This document shows, piece after piece, positions 34,692 to 44,420 of a DNA stretch of 64,000 bases. A program made the position numbers and the translations under genes. The stretch comes from Candidatus Bipolaricaulota bacterium (GTDB taxonomy: Bacteria > Bipolaricaulota > Bipolaricaulia > RBG-16-55-9 > DRXL01). The stretch covers positions 116,321-180,320 of the forward strand of contig JANXCC010000003.1 in assembly GCA_025060395.1 (NCBI GenBank), in the 5' to 3' direction. The first letter of the stretch is position 1. Every line of letters starts with the position of its first letter. The notes under the pieces are model-generated. The model saw only the letters and a program-made list of their open reading frames with translations, was not told the DNA's origin and made no database searches.

Positions 34692-35171
34692 ATGTTCAGA
34701 CGCATCGCGCTACTTAGCCTCGTGGCCATAGGAGCTTGCATTGCCAGTGCCCAGGCCCAATCGAAAGTCGACTTGCTCTTGGTCGACGAGACCCAGACGC
34801 TCCAGGCATCGCTGATGGTGCAGATCTATGCGCGTGCGCTGCAGGAGTCGGGGTTGTTCAACTTCGAGGCCAAGATCGTCCGGGTCGAATCGAGCTACGA
34901 CGATCCCCTGGGTGTCAACACGACTGAGAAAAAATATGAGCTGATCGTGATCGTCCCTCGAGGAGTGGAAGACGGTTCAGTGCCCCAGATCTGGTTGATC
35001 ACTAAGCCCATCGGACCGCAGACGCGCCCGGAGCTGCTCAATGCTTTAGAACTGATTCGTCAGCGCGTTGCACAGGGCTCCGGGGGACTCTTGAAGGCCT
35101 TGACCGTGATGGATGACGCTGCCCTAGGCATCTTTGCAACCGTCTTTGAGCGCCATGGCTGGCTCAAATGA
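34692..35171 (+). CDS. Exported protein of unknown function in an RND operon
   Basis: 159 residues from ATG 34692, with GGGGGTGA upstream. A signal peptide (about 1-22, ending ASAQAQ) leads to a mature alpha/beta domain with VDLLLVDETQTLQASLMVQIYARALQ and YELIVIVPRG. I do not recognise the family. It lies between tetR and the RND transporter and overlaps the latter by ATGA, so it may be a periplasmic accessory. Confidence 0.7.
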   Translation: MFRRIALLSLVAIGACIASAQAQSKVDLLLVDETQTLQASLMVQIYARALQESGLFNFEAKIVRVESSYDDPLGVNTTEKKYELIVIVPRGVEDGSVPQIWLITKPIGPQTRPELLNALELIRQRVAQGSGGLLKALTVMDDAALGIFATVFERHGWLK

Positions 35172-37501
35172 ACAGGAAGATTCTCGCTGAAAAGCTCATA
35201 GATCACCCCTGGTGGGTGATCAGCACTATTCTGATCATAACGGCGTTCTTTGCCAGCGCCATCCCTAGGATTCGCTTCGAACAAGACTTCGAAGCTTTTC
35301 TGCCTCAGGACGATCCCGCGACCTTGGCCCTCCAGCGAGCTGAAGAGCGCTACGGCGATCAGAAGCTCTTCATGGTCGCCGTCGAAACCGACGACTCCAT
35401 CTTTAAACCTGAGACGCTCAGAAAGCTTAAAGAGATGGAGGAGCTCTTTGAGCAGATCCCCGAGGTCGACGAGGTGCGTGGGCCGACAAACTCGCAAGTG
35501 ATCTCCGGCACCGAGACAGCAATCACAGTTGCGACAGCGCTGCCCGAAATCCCCCAGACCCCTGAAGAGCTCGCGGCCTACAGAGAGCGCATCCTAGGGG
35601 ATCGGCTGCTGCGTGGCGTCGTCGTCTCTGAAGACGGCAAGGCCGCAGGGATTCTCATTCGCCTGAAGACCGGCGAGGAAGAGACGGTGGGCGTCGTCAA
35701 TAGGGTCTTAGAGATCGCCGAGCGCTATCAGGGGCCAGAGCGCATCTACGTTGGGGGCATGCCTCGGCTCAATCAGTTCATCTCCGAGAGCATGAGAAGA
35801 GACCTGTCAGTACTCTTCCCCGTGATGATCTTGGTGATCATCTTCGTGCTCTATCTGAGCTTTCGCAGCGTGCGCGGGGTAGCGCTGCCACTCCTAACCG
35901 TGGTGGTGAGCGCGATCTGGGAGATGGGGACGATGGGCTGGGTCGGCGCACCGTTTACGCCCTTCTCGTTCATCGCCCCTGTGGTGTTGATGGCCGTCGG
36001 CACAGCCTATGGGATTCACATAATTAACAGATATTATGAAGAAGCGCAACGAGACGGACGCTCACGCAAGGAAGTTCTTGTCGAGACGGTCACGGCCATG
36101 CTCTCCCCAACAGCGATGGCCGCATTGACGACGATGGCGGGGTTCTTCGCCCTCCTGAGCTCGACCCTATGGCCTCAGCGGGACTTTGGCGTCTATACCG
36201 GGATCGGCGTGCTGTACGCGGGGATTTTAGCTCTGACGCTTATTCCCGCGATCTTGGCCCTCTTGCCCTTGCCCAAGGCCGGGCGTCGCAGCCCGCTTGG
36301 ACGCTGGCTGCAGGGATACACTGGGCTTCTGGGCCTAGCTCGGTTGCTGGAGCGCACGGCATGGATCGTTCTGATCGGAGCAGGAGCGATAGCTGTAGTC
36401 TGGGCGGCTGGCATCCCTCGGCTGAGGATCGAGACCTCGGCTAAAGATTTCTTAGGCCAAGGGCATCCGGTGACCGAGGCGCTGGATGTTTTGGAGCGCC
36501 ACTTTGGAGGAAGCCTCCAGACGGCGATTGAGATCGATCTCGGAGTACGCGACGGCTTGAAGGAACCTGAAGTCTTAAAGAAGATCCTTGCACTCCAAGA
36601 GTTCTTAGAGACCTTGCCTGCCGTCCGCCGCACTACCTCTATCACAAACCTGGTACGCGAGCTCAACCAGAAATTCCACGCTGATGATCCTAATTACTAT
36701 GTTATCCCCGAGGATCGCAAGTTGATCTCGCAGTTGCTCTTGCTCTTTACGTTCCAAGGGGGCAGCTTGGGCCAGATGGCCCTGACAGACTTCTCTGCAG
36801 GGGAGGTGCTCATCTTTTTAGAATGGGTGAGCAGCACACAGATGGCTTATCTTGTCGAACAGATTCAGCAATATCTAGATGAGCACTTCGGTCCTATGGC
36901 GACAGCGTCGCTAGCCAGCGATGGTTCAGCCCTCCAGATCAAAGCCGAACAGGTAGGGACAGTGCCGATCTACGCGCGCCTGATGCAACAGATCAAAGAG
37001 AGCCAGATCTGGAGCTTGCTGACCAGTGTGAGTGCCAGTTGGCTGATCGTCTCACTCTTGATGGGCTCCGCCGTTGCCGGGGCGCTCTGCATCGTGCCGT
37101 TGATCTTGACGATCTTGACAGAGTTTGGACTAATGGCTTATCTGGGCTTGCCCCTGGATATGAGCACGATGATGATCGGCTCGATTGCCATCGGGATCGG
37201 GATAGACTATGCCATTCACTTCGTCGAACGCTATCGCTGGGAGTTCGCGCGTGACAGGGATGCGCGGCGTTCTCTCGAACGTACGCTCACTCACACAGGT
37301 GTAGGGATCAGTTATAATGCCTTGGCGCTAACGCTCGGCTTTGGGGTACTCTGGATCTCGACGTTCAAGGGGCTGGACACGTTCGGATCGCTGGTCGCTC
37401 TCACCATGATCGTGAGTGCCACCAGCGCGTTCACGGTCATCCCCGCCGTGTTGTTACTATGGAAGCCGAAATTTCTCACAAAGCACGTCCAAGCACCATA
37501 A
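35168..37501 (+). CDS. RND-superfamily (MMPL-like) transporter
   Basis: 777 residues arranged as two repeats. Each has one helix, a periplasmic domain and a cluster of five helices, about 12 helices in total (for example LFPVMILVIIFVLYLSF and the MMIGSIAIGIGIDYAIHFVER signature). It lacks the length of drug-exporting HAE1 pumps and belongs to the MMPL/hopanoid-type group that moves lipids or hydrophobic compounds. The LolA-like protein encoded 12 bp later and the TetR upstream support an inducible lipid or toxic-compound export role. Substrate unknown. Confidence 0.9.
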   Translation: MNRKILAEKLIDHPWWVISTILIITAFFASAIPRIRFEQDFEAFLPQDDPATLALQRAEERYGDQKLFMVAVETDDSIFKPETLRKLKEMEELFEQIPEVDEVRGPTNSQVISGTETAITVATALPEIPQTPEELAAYRERILGDRLLRGVVVSEDGKAAGILIRLKTGEEETVGVVNRVLEIAERYQGPERIYVGGMPRLNQFISESMRRDLSVLFPVMILVIIFVLYLSFRSVRGVALPLLTVVVSAIWEMGTMGWVGAPFTPFSFIAPVVLMAVGTAYGIHIINRYYEEAQRDGRSRKEVLVETVTAMLSPTAMAALTTMAGFFALLSSTLWPQRDFGVYTGIGVLYAGILALTLIPAILALLPLPKAGRRSPLGRWLQGYTGLLGLARLLERTAWIVLIGAGAIAVVWAAGIPRLRIETSAKDFLGQGHPVTEALDVLERHFGGSLQTAIEIDLGVRDGLKEPEVLKKILALQEFLETLPAVRRTTSITNLVRELNQKFHADDPNYYVIPEDRKLISQLLLLFTFQGGSLGQMALTDFSAGEVLIFLEWVSSTQMAYLVEQIQQYLDEHFGPMATASLASDGSALQIKAEQVGTVPIYARLMQQIKESQIWSLLTSVSASWLIVSLLMGSAVAGALCIVPLILTILTEFGLMAYLGLPLDMSTMMIGSIAIGIGIDYAIHFVERYRWEFARDRDARRSLERTLTHTGVGISYNALALTLGFGVLWISTFKGLDTFGSLVALTMIVSATSAFTVIPAVLLLWKPKFLTKHVQAP

Positions 37502-37513
37502 GAGGAGGTTACG

Positions 37514-38371
37514 ATGAGAGCTGTCACTAAGTTTGCCGTGGGCATCATAGGGTTGGCGCTCCTTATGGGAGCAGGGTCTTTACACGCTCAGCAACCGCTC
37601 ACTGGGCCGCAGATCCTCCAGAAGGTCGAGGAGAAGGGGGGCATCGGCGGCCTGGAAGGCGAGTTGATCAGCGATATCAAGTTCGAGATCGTGGGCAAGG
37701 ACAAGAAGACCGCGACGAACGAGTTTCGCTTTCTGTCTCGGCGTAAGAAGGGCGAACCGGATAAGCTTTTAGTCGCGTTCGTCAAACCTGACGACGTGCG
37801 CGGCACGCTCTTTCTCAGCATCAAGCCCCAGGGCAAGGACGCCGATCTCTGGCTCTATCTGCCCGCCTTGGGCGCTGTCAAGCAATTGGTGAACACCCAA
37901 GAGCGCAAGGGGAGCTTCGCCGGAAGCAATCTCTCGTTTGAAGATCTAGGGAGTGGCTTCAAGTACAGCGAAAGCTACACCGCTGACGAGAAGGTCACTG
38001 AAGAGAAGATCAAAGTCGCGGACAAAGAGTACACGACGTACGTACTCACGTTGCGCGTCAAGAAAGAGAAAGAGAAGACCGAAGACTACCCATTGCGCAA
38101 GATGTGGGTAGAGAAGTCGGAGCTGGTCGTGCTCAAAGGCGAAGCCTACAATAAGACCAACAAGCTGGAGACGGTCTACGAAGCGCTTGCTCTAGGGAAG
38201 TTCGAAGGAGACACCGTGCCGGATAAGGTCTTAATAAAAAACGTTCTGGACGGTAGCCAAACGACGATTAGCTTCCTGACGCGTAAGCGCCCAGCACAGC
38301 CCTTGCCAGAAAACTTGTTCGATCCTAATAATCTCAAGAACCTCAAGATTGACGACCTCCTCAAGCTCTAA
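37514..38371 (+). CDS. Outer-membrane lipoprotein-sorting-like (LolA-fold) protein
   Basis: 285 residues with a signal peptide (about 1-25, ending LHAQQ). The mature part has the long beta strands of the LolA/LolB-like family that accompanies MMPL transporters (FLSIKPQGKDADLWLYLPALGAV, FEDLGSGFKYSESY, LRKMWVEKSELVVLKGEAY). It probably takes lipid-like cargo from the RND transporter across the periplasm. A strong GAGGAGGT precedes its ATG. Confidence 0.88.
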   Translation: MRAVTKFAVGIIGLALLMGAGSLHAQQPLTGPQILQKVEEKGGIGGLEGELISDIKFEIVGKDKKTATNEFRFLSRRKKGEPDKLLVAFVKPDDVRGTLFLSIKPQGKDADLWLYLPALGAVKQLVNTQERKGSFAGSNLSFEDLGSGFKYSESYTADEKVTEEKIKVADKEYTTYVLTLRVKKEKEKTEDYPLRKMWVEKSELVVLKGEAYNKTNKLETVYEALALGKFEGDTVPDKVLIKNVLDGSQTTISFLTRKRPAQPLPENLFDPNNLKNLKIDDLLKL

Positions 38372-38378
38372 GCCTCTG

Positions 38379-38404
38379 GGGGGCGGGTCCCCTCCCCCGC
38401 CCCC
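38379..38404 (+). terminator. G/C-rich hairpin after the RND operon
   Basis: A 9-bp stem, GGGGGCGGG with CCCGCCCCC, surrounds an 8-nt loop. It lies in the gap between two convergent operons. No clean U tract follows on the plus strand, so termination efficiency is uncertain. Confidence 0.4.
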
Positions 38405-38419
38405 TCTCCCCTCCCTTCA

Positions 38420-38911
38420 TTATAGAAGCCCTTGACGTAATAAGAGAGAGAACACAAGAAGAAATCCGAACGCTACCAACAAGATCCATCCAAAGCCAAG
38501 CGACACCGGGAGGCTCAAGGCGATGGCCCCTAAAATCCCAGAGAGCAGGGCAATCGCGCCCAGACGTTTGAGATGCGTTCTCACTATTTCACGAGGGGGA
38601 TCTGAGAAGGGCTCGAGACGCCGGGCAAAGAGCTCGAGGTCCCACGCACTTACCCCGCTGAGCACACTGCACAAAGCAATCCAGCTGTTCCATACCGTTG
38701 CCACCCCGCTGAGCACAAGAAGAGCCAGAAAATGTAGAGAACCTAGCCAAGTCCTAGACCCATAGCTGCTGACTATTGAGAGTCCCCCTAAAATCACGGC
38801 GAGCGCCGCCCATGCCCACTCCGCGTGTACACCCCACAAGAAGGCTAAAAGCCCATAACCGCTCAGCCATCCTAGACGTGCTATTCCCCACAGCTTCTTT
38901 TGAGGTGACAT
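38420..38911 (-). CDS. Small polytopic membrane protein of the MoxR/DUF58 cluster
   Basis: 163 residues with about five hydrophobic helices and one hydrophilic central loop (WDLELFARRLEPFSDPPREIV). I do not recognise a family. The start at 38911, 2 bp after the DUF58 gene stop, is preferred to 38950 inside that gene. It is the last gene of a five-gene membrane cluster. Confidence 0.65.
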   Translation of the reverse strand: MSPQKKLWGIARLGWLSGYGLLAFLWGVHAEWAWAALAVILGGLSIVSSYGSRTWLGSLHFLALLVLSGVATVWNSWIALCSVLSGVSAWDLELFARRLEPFSDPPREIVRTHLKRLGAIALLSGILGAIALSLPVSLGFGWILLVAFGFLLVFSLLLRQGLL

Positions 38912-38913
38912 TC

Positions 38914-40209
38914 TTAGAGCACTCTGCGTCGGATGAGTGCAGCGCGCCAAGCCGCCCGGCCCAACTCCCCCTTGAGCACACTCGCCAACGGTCTGGCGAC
39001 ATCCCAGTCGACGACACGAATCCCAGCGCGTCGCAGATAAGCAAGCAGCGCTTGGCGCCGAAGATGCTCCAAGCGCAGCGCGAGCTTCGCCTCCGGAGTG
39101 GGTGCCAGAAACGCACTCTCAAAGAGCACGGGATTGGGCGCAATGCAGAGCACTTCATAACGCACCCGAAGTTCGAGAATCGTCTTGACGTCAGACTCTA
39201 AGATCGGACTGACGAAGACTAGCTGAGATCCCGCGGGCAGGAGCCGCGTCGGCAAGTTTTCTAGATCTTCAAAGACAGCCTTATCCCCCTTCTCTGCTGA
39301 AGCGATCGCCCGCAGGAGTTTCTCCCGCTGCCAGCGCCCGTAGCCCGGCCAGGTCCAATCTAAGTATTTCCCGTAGATAAGCAGGCCAACCCTGTTGCCC
39401 TGGCCTGTGAAATAATATGCTAACGAGAGCGCTGCACGCACGCTGTGCTCAAAGAGCGAGAGATTTTTCGCAAAAACATCGCTGCGCTCACGCGCATCTA
39501 ATACAATAATAACATCGGCGACACGCTCCTGCTCAAACTCGTTCACAATAAGACGGGCTGCCCGCGCTGTTGCCTTCCAATTGATATAACGGCGCTCATC
39601 GCCGGGATAGTATTCTCGCACTCCGAAGAACTCTATCCCTGGTCCACCAAGGCGCGCTTTCACTTGCCCAGAGAAGATTCGCGTGCGCCGCGGACGCATC
39701 AGAATCTCTTCTATCCGCTCAAACCTTGGTACTACGAGCAGCTCACCCTCACATGACAGCTCCATATTTCTGACAAAGAGCCCTAAGGTGTCGGTCACGA
39801 GGACCGAAAGGCCCTTCCAGCGCGCTAGCCCCCGCATTCCAGACACCGTATATTCCAAAGCGATCTTCCCTCCGGAAGGAAGGCTCTCGATCTTCTGAGA
39901 GCCGGGCCGGTGTAGCTCTAGTATCTCGGGAATGTTATCAACGAGCTCGACAATTTCGAGATTGGTCCCGTGATTCTCGAGTTCGACGCGCACGGTAACA
40001 GGCTCTCCGCTCAAGACGCGCTGCGCGCTCACGCGGCGCTGAGCTCTCAGCTCCATCGTCTCGGGGAGCGCGTAGTAAAACCCAAGAGCCAGATAACACA
40101 CTAAGGGCAGCGCTAGCACCAACAATTCCCCTTGGCGCAGGATCTCGCCAAGTGCAATCAAGAGAAACGCGGCACTCCCGAGAAATGCCCAGCGATGCGG
40201 CCCAAGCAT
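38914..40209 (-). CDS. DUF58 protein
   Basis: 431 residues. Two N-terminal membrane helices precede a beta-rich domain. The DUF58 signature follows (GVREYYPGDERRYINWKAT), then a vWA-like region (DVIIVLDARERSDVF). DUF58 proteins work with MoxR AAA+ ATPases, whose gene lies just upstream, probably in folding or assembly of envelope or enzyme complexes. Two bases separate it from the MoxR stop. Confidence 0.92.
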   Translation of the reverse strand: MLGPHRWAFLGSAAFLLIALGEILRQGELLVLALPLVCYLALGFYYALPETMELRAQRRVSAQRVLSGEPVTVRVELENHGTNLEIVELVDNIPEILELHRPGSQKIESLPSGGKIALEYTVSGMRGLARWKGLSVLVTDTLGLFVRNMELSCEGELLVVPRFERIEEILMRPRRTRIFSGQVKARLGGPGIEFFGVREYYPGDERRYINWKATARAARLIVNEFEQERVADVIIVLDARERSDVFAKNLSLFEHSVRAALSLAYYFTGQGNRVGLLIYGKYLDWTWPGYGRWQREKLLRAIASAEKGDKAVFEDLENLPTRLLPAGSQLVFVSPILESDVKTILELRVRYEVLCIAPNPVLFESAFLAPTPEAKLALRLEHLRRQALLAYLRRAGIRVVDWDVARPLASVLKGELGRAAWRAALIRRRVL

Positions 40210-40211
40210 AA

Positions 40212-41165
40212 TTAGTCTACTTTTGGCACGGGAACGCGCTCTAAAATCTCAGAGATGATGTCATGCTCAGAGAGCTTCTTCATCCACAGCTCGGGTTGCA
40301 AGATGAGCCGATGAGCCAGTGCTGCATGGGCAACGGCCTTCACGTCATCGGGGATGACGTAGTCACGTCCTTCCAGCGCCGCCCGCGCCCGCGATAACTT
40401 CAAGAGCGCTAACGAGCCCCGCGGGCTGGCCCCTACTAAGACCCTCCCGTCGGCACGCGTCGCTCGCACCAGCTCAACGATATAGCGCTCGATATCTGGG
40501 TGCACGAAGACCGTCTCTAGAGCCCGGCGCATCGCCAGCAATTCGTGAGCGTCTAGGATCTTCTGGAGCTGAGGCTCGTCCTGACCGCGCTCGCGCCGCC
40601 GCCTCAAGATCTCTTGCTCCTGCTCTGCCGACGGATACCCCAATGACAGACGCACCATAAATCGATCGAGCTGCGCTTCGGGCAGGGGGAACGTTCCTTC
40701 AAACTCGATAGGGTTCTGCGTGGCCATGACGATGAACGGCTGAGGCAACGGGAGCGTCTGCCCCTCAATGGTCACTTGAAACTCTTGCATGGCTTCTAAC
40801 AAAGCTGCCTGCGTCTTAGGGGAAGCGCGATTGATCTCGTCGGCTAAGATTAAATGAGCGAAGATCGGACCAGGGTGCAGTTCAAAGCGTCCGCTGTGGC
40901 GCTCGTAGATATACGTCCCGGTGATATCGCCGGGGAGCAGATCCGGAGTAAACTGAATTCTCTTAAACTCTAACCCCAACACGGTCGCGAAGCTCTTCGC
41001 CGTCAAGGTCTTAGCGAGACCGGGCAAGTCCTCAAAGAGAATATGCCCGCCGGCAAGCACAGCAATGAGGACGTGCTCTAAGACGGCGCGCTTCCCGATG
41101 ACGGCTTTCTCTACCTCATCTAGGACTTTTTGCGCATTCTCAGCGACGGTCACGAGCGCCCTCAT
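40212..41165 (-). CDS. MoxR-family AAA+ ATPase
   Basis: 317 residues from ATG 41165, which has GGGGAGG 4 bp upstream. Walker A lies in FEDLPGLAKTLTAKS, Walker B in LILADEINRASPKTQAALLEAMQE, sensor 1 in VMATQNPIEFEGTFPLPEAQLDRF and the Arg-finger region in VGASPRGSLALLKL. MoxR proteins act as chaperone-like ATPases for vWA/DUF58 partners. The start overlaps the preceding gene by 26 bp. Confidence 0.95.
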   Translation of the reverse strand: MRALVTVAENAQKVLDEVEKAVIGKRAVLEHVLIAVLAGGHILFEDLPGLAKTLTAKSFATVLGLEFKRIQFTPDLLPGDITGTYIYERHSGRFELHPGPIFAHLILADEINRASPKTQAALLEAMQEFQVTIEGQTLPLPQPFIVMATQNPIEFEGTFPLPEAQLDRFMVRLSLGYPSAEQEQEILRRRRERGQDEPQLQKILDAHELLAMRRALETVFVHPDIERYIVELVRATRADGRVLVGASPRGSLALLKLSRARAALEGRDYVIPDDVKAVAHAALAHRLILQPELWMKKLSEHDIISEILERVPVPKVD

Positions 41166-41766
41166 AAGCCTCCCCAGCAAAGCGCTCTAAAATATCCGTA
41201 AGCCGCGAGAGCTCCTCAAGACGACGCCTTCTCTCTCTGGGATTCAGACGCCCACTCACCCAAAGCCAGCCCTGCCGCCCCGCGAACCGCGGAAACTCCA
41301 AGTCAAGAGCAGTGCGGAGGTCGGGTAAGACCGCCCCGACTTGAAAGCGTCGGCGCGCTTCATGCTCGCTAATCCCTTCGCGCAGCGCCACCCACTGAAC
41401 CGCGATCTCGCCTACAAAACGATGGAGGTTCCATCGCCCTAGCTCCCCGTGACACGCTAGCTCGATCTTATGGACAAGAGTCTGCACCGGCCCCGCTCGC
41501 AAGACCTTCGCTGAAGAAGCAGCGCGCTTGCGCCCATGCAGCACCAGATCGAGAATCGTCATATAGACACCCAGGCTCCCTCCAATCACAAAGAGCATCC
41601 AGACGAGCCCAAGAGGCAGACTCGCCATGCGTACCCCCCATACCCACACCTCATAGACAAGATAGCGCAACAGCTGCTCACGCAGCGCCTCCCCGTAGAT
41701 GAGCGTTATGATGGTAGCCAGGGTGATAAGCCCTAGCCCCAGGGATATCCAGCGTCGCCGTGTCAT
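41140..41766 (-). CDS. Membrane protein of unknown function in the MoxR cluster
   Basis: 208 residues with two N-terminal helices (about 7-25 and 48-72) and a basic cytoplasmic region of about 120 residues. No family is recognised, but its position between the DUF4129 and MoxR genes, overlapping both, ties it to the same system. DUF4129 clusters often carry such variable membrane proteins. Confidence 0.7.
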   Translation of the reverse strand: MTRRRWISLGLGLITLATIITLIYGEALREQLLRYLVYEVWVWGVRMASLPLGLVWMLFVIGGSLGVYMTILDLVLHGRKRAASSAKVLRAGPVQTLVHKIELACHGELGRWNLHRFVGEIAVQWVALREGISEHEARRRFQVGAVLPDLRTALDLEFPRFAGRQGWLWVSGRLNPRERRRRLEELSRLTDILERFAGEAYEGARDRR

Positions 41767-42623
41767 GCGGATCCGTAGATCTGAGCGATCTCATTGAGGA
41801 GCTGAAGCGCTTCGCGCTCGTGCTCTGGAGTAGGCCGAGCCGAGCTGTAGCGCGCCCACTCGAAGAGCCGCGAGAGCCGAATAATATGGTCTTCGAGCAC
41901 CCCCAGCTGCGCTAATCTCTTCTCAAACTCACGCGCGGTCATGGCCCGCGAGATCTCTAGATGAAATCGCTCGCTCAAAAGCCGACACATCTCCTGATAG
42001 CACCGTAAGATCGTCTCTTGCACAGGGGCACCGTACCGCAGTTCTTGAGCGTAACGCTTGGTGAGATCTGCCAACTCTTCTAGGGGAATGGGCCGAGTCC
42101 GCGCGCGCCACAGGCGCCATACGAAAAAGACCACGACGCTAAGACCCAGCAAAACCAACAACACAAAAAGAAACGCGCTCCACCATGGGATGTGCACTTG
42201 CTCTATAGTAGGGAAGGGGTGAAGCGGCCCCTCCGGTAAGGCTCCCATCGGAGGAGAAGCGCCTTCGTGCTCTGGGAAGAACGAGCGATCACGCCAACGC
42301 ACGAGGATCACCAAGATTGCCACAAACCACAATATGGCAGGAAGAGCGCGCCGGATCGCTTCCCACAAGATCTTCGGACGCACGATCACCATGAAAAGCC
42401 CCAAGAGCACTAATGCTCCCAAGGCCAGCAGCGCTATCTGCTCGAGGAAGGGAGCCGCAATCCGTTCATCTTGCTCAACAGAGCCCCTTAATGGCTCTTG
42501 AGCGGGCTCGGTAGGGAGGCTATAGCGCGGCCCAACAAACGAGACGCGCGAGATCCCTGCCGCAAGCACCACCAGCAAGAGCAGCACAACGACAGGAATC
42601 CCAAGACGCCATCGGCTCACCAT
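41763..42623 (-). CDS. DUF4129 membrane protein
   Basis: 286 residues with three to four hydrophobic helices (about 8-24, 62-80, 88-106 and 130-152). The C-terminal cytoplasmic DUF4129 domain follows (YGAPVQETILRCYQEMCRLL, then AMTAREFEKRLAQLG and LFEWARYS). DUF4129 proteins are usual partners of MoxR and DUF58. It begins the cluster after aspS and overlaps the next gene by ATGA. Confidence 0.88.
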   Translation of the reverse strand: MVSRWRLGIPVVVLLLLVVLAAGISRVSFVGPRYSLPTEPAQEPLRGSVEQDERIAAPFLEQIALLALGALVLLGLFMVIVRPKILWEAIRRALPAILWFVAILVILVRWRDRSFFPEHEGASPPMGALPEGPLHPFPTIEQVHIPWWSAFLFVLLVLLGLSVVVFFVWRLWRARTRPIPLEELADLTKRYAQELRYGAPVQETILRCYQEMCRLLSERFHLEISRAMTAREFEKRLAQLGVLEDHIIRLSRLFEWARYSSARPTPEHEREALQLLNEIAQIYGSA

Positions 42624-42634
42624 ATAATAATAGA

Positions 42635-44404
42635 CTACGCGATTTTAATCCCTAACTCGCGAAGCTGTTTTTCGCTCACCTCCATGGGGGCCCCAGTCAG
42701 AGGACAATACGCTGTGCTCGTCTTGGGGAAGGTGATGACATCGCGGATAGAGTCAGCCCCAGCCATGAGCATAATCAATCTATCGAGTCCGAGGGCGATG
42801 CCCCCATGCGGCGGCGCTCCGTACTCCAACGCCCGCAAGAAGAACCCAAACTTCGCCTCGGCCTCCTCTCTAGTGAGTCCCAACAGATCGAAGATCTTCT
42901 GCTGTAATTCGCGAGTATGAATGCGGATGCTGCCTCCGCCCAGCTCCACCCCGTTGAGCACAAGATCATAGGCATTGGCTCGCACCTTGAGGGGCTCCCT
43001 CTCCAACAGCTCAAGATCAGACGCCTTGGGCGACGTGAACGGATGGTGCTCGCTCACAAGTCTCTGCTCTTGGTCGTCCCACTGGAAGAGCGGAAAATCG
43101 ACCACCCAACAGAACTCCCATCGGTCCTTGGGGATGAGTCTCTCCCGACGAGCAAGCTCAAGCCGTAGCGCCCCGAGGACCTTATTCGTCATCGCGCGCT
43201 CTCCAGCGATCATCACAACGAGATCGCCCGGATGCGCTTGAGCTGCTTTTTGAAGATCACTTGCTATTTGCGCGTTAAGGAACTTCGCGATAGGAGACTC
43301 GAGGCCCTGATCGGTGAATTTAGCCCAGAGCAACCCTTGGGCGCCGAGAGCTTGGGCTTGTTTCTCTAGCTCAGTAAGCTGGCTACGCGAGTACTTGGCT
43401 CCTCCAGGCAGAACCAGCCCTTTGATGACCCCGCCGCTTTTGAGCGTCTCAGTGAAGATGCGGAACTCCGAGCTTGTAAGAACCGAAGAGAGATCTCTTA
43501 ACTCCAGGCCAAAGCGCAAATCAGGCTTATCAGACCCATAGCGGTCCAGCGCCTCAGCGTAGCTAAGCCTGGGGAAGGGCAGTCCCAGCCTTACACTTAA
43601 ATGCTTTTCAAAGAGAAAGCTGATCAGCTCTTCGATCAGTTCGGTGATTGGGCGCTCATCGAAGACAAAGCTCATCTCTAGATCTAATTGGGTAAATTCG
43701 GGCTGACGATCTGCCCGGAGATCTTCATCACGGAAGCACCGCGCAATCTGAAAGTACTTCTCAAACCCGGCAATCATCAGTAATTGCTTAAAGAGTTGCG
43801 GCGACTGAGGCAGCGCGAAGAACTTTCCCGGAAACGTTCTGCTTGGGACGAGATAGTCTCGCGCCCCTTCGGGGGTGGATTTGGTGAGCATGGGCGTCTC
43901 GATCTCGTAGAAGCCACGCTCGCTCAAGAAATTTCGGATATCCAAGCACACTCGATGGCGCAGGGCGAAGTTCTTCTGTAGCTCTGGGCGCCGCAGGTCG
44001 AGATAGCGATATTCTAAACGCACGAGCTCTTGCGTTTCTTGAGCAGGGTCCATGATATCGATAGCAAACGGCGGGGTCTTGGCGCGATTGAGAATCTTCA
44101 GTTCTTCCACGCGCACTTCGACCTCGCCGGTGGACAGCTTAGGATTGATATTTTCTGGGGAGCGTGCCACGACCATTCCGTGGGCGTAGATCACGTCTTC
44201 GCGATTGAGCTCGCGCGCCAGCGCGTGAGCGCTCTGCTCCGGGCTAAAGAGCAACTGCACTATCCCAGAACGATCTCGCAGATCTATGAAGATCAGCCCA
44301 CCCAGATCACGGCGCCGATGTACCCAGCCCATCAGCGAGACTTTTCTGCCGACATCGCCCTTGGTGAGCTTGCCGCATTCCGCTGTGCGTTCCATCTTCT
44401 CCAT
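42635..44404 (-). CDS. aspS: Aspartyl-tRNA synthetase
   Basis: 589 residues, bacterial type with the extra GAD domain. An OB-fold anticodon domain ([22 protein letters not shown]), motif 2 ([21 protein letters not shown]), the flipping-loop region [17 protein letters not shown] and motif 3 ([11 protein letters not shown]) are in order. Whether it is discriminating or also charges tRNA-Asn cannot be decided here. A GGAGG site lies 6 bp before the ATG. Confidence 0.97.
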   Translation of the reverse strand: MEKMERTAECGKLTKGDVGRKVSLMGWVHRRRDLGGLIFIDLRDRSGIVQLLFSPEQSAHALARELNREDVIYAHGMVVARSPENINPKLSTGEVEVRVEELKILNRAKTPPFAIDIMDPAQETQELVRLEYRYLDLRRPELQKNFALRHRVCLDIRNFLSERGFYEIETPMLTKSTPEGARDYLVPSRTFPGKFFALPQSPQLFKQLLMIAGFEKYFQIARCFRDEDLRADRQPEFTQLDLEMSFVFDERPITELIEELISFLFEKHLSVRLGLPFPRLSYAEALDRYGSDKPDLRFGLELRDLSSVLTSSEFRIFTETLKSGGVIKGLVLPGGAKYSRSQLTELEKQAQALGAQGLLWAKFTDQGLESPIAKFLNAQIASDLQKAAQAHPGDLVVMIAGERAMTNKVLGALRLELARRERLIPKDRWEFCWVVDFPLFQWDDQEQRLVSEHHPFTSPKASDLELLEREPLKVRANAYDLVLNGVELGGGSIRIHTRELQQKIFDLLGLTREEAEAKFGFFLRALEYGAPPHGGIALGLDRLIMLMAGADSIRDVITFPKTSTAYCPLTGAPMEVSEKQLRELGIKIA

Positions 44405-44420
44405 CCTTTTCCTCCGTGAT

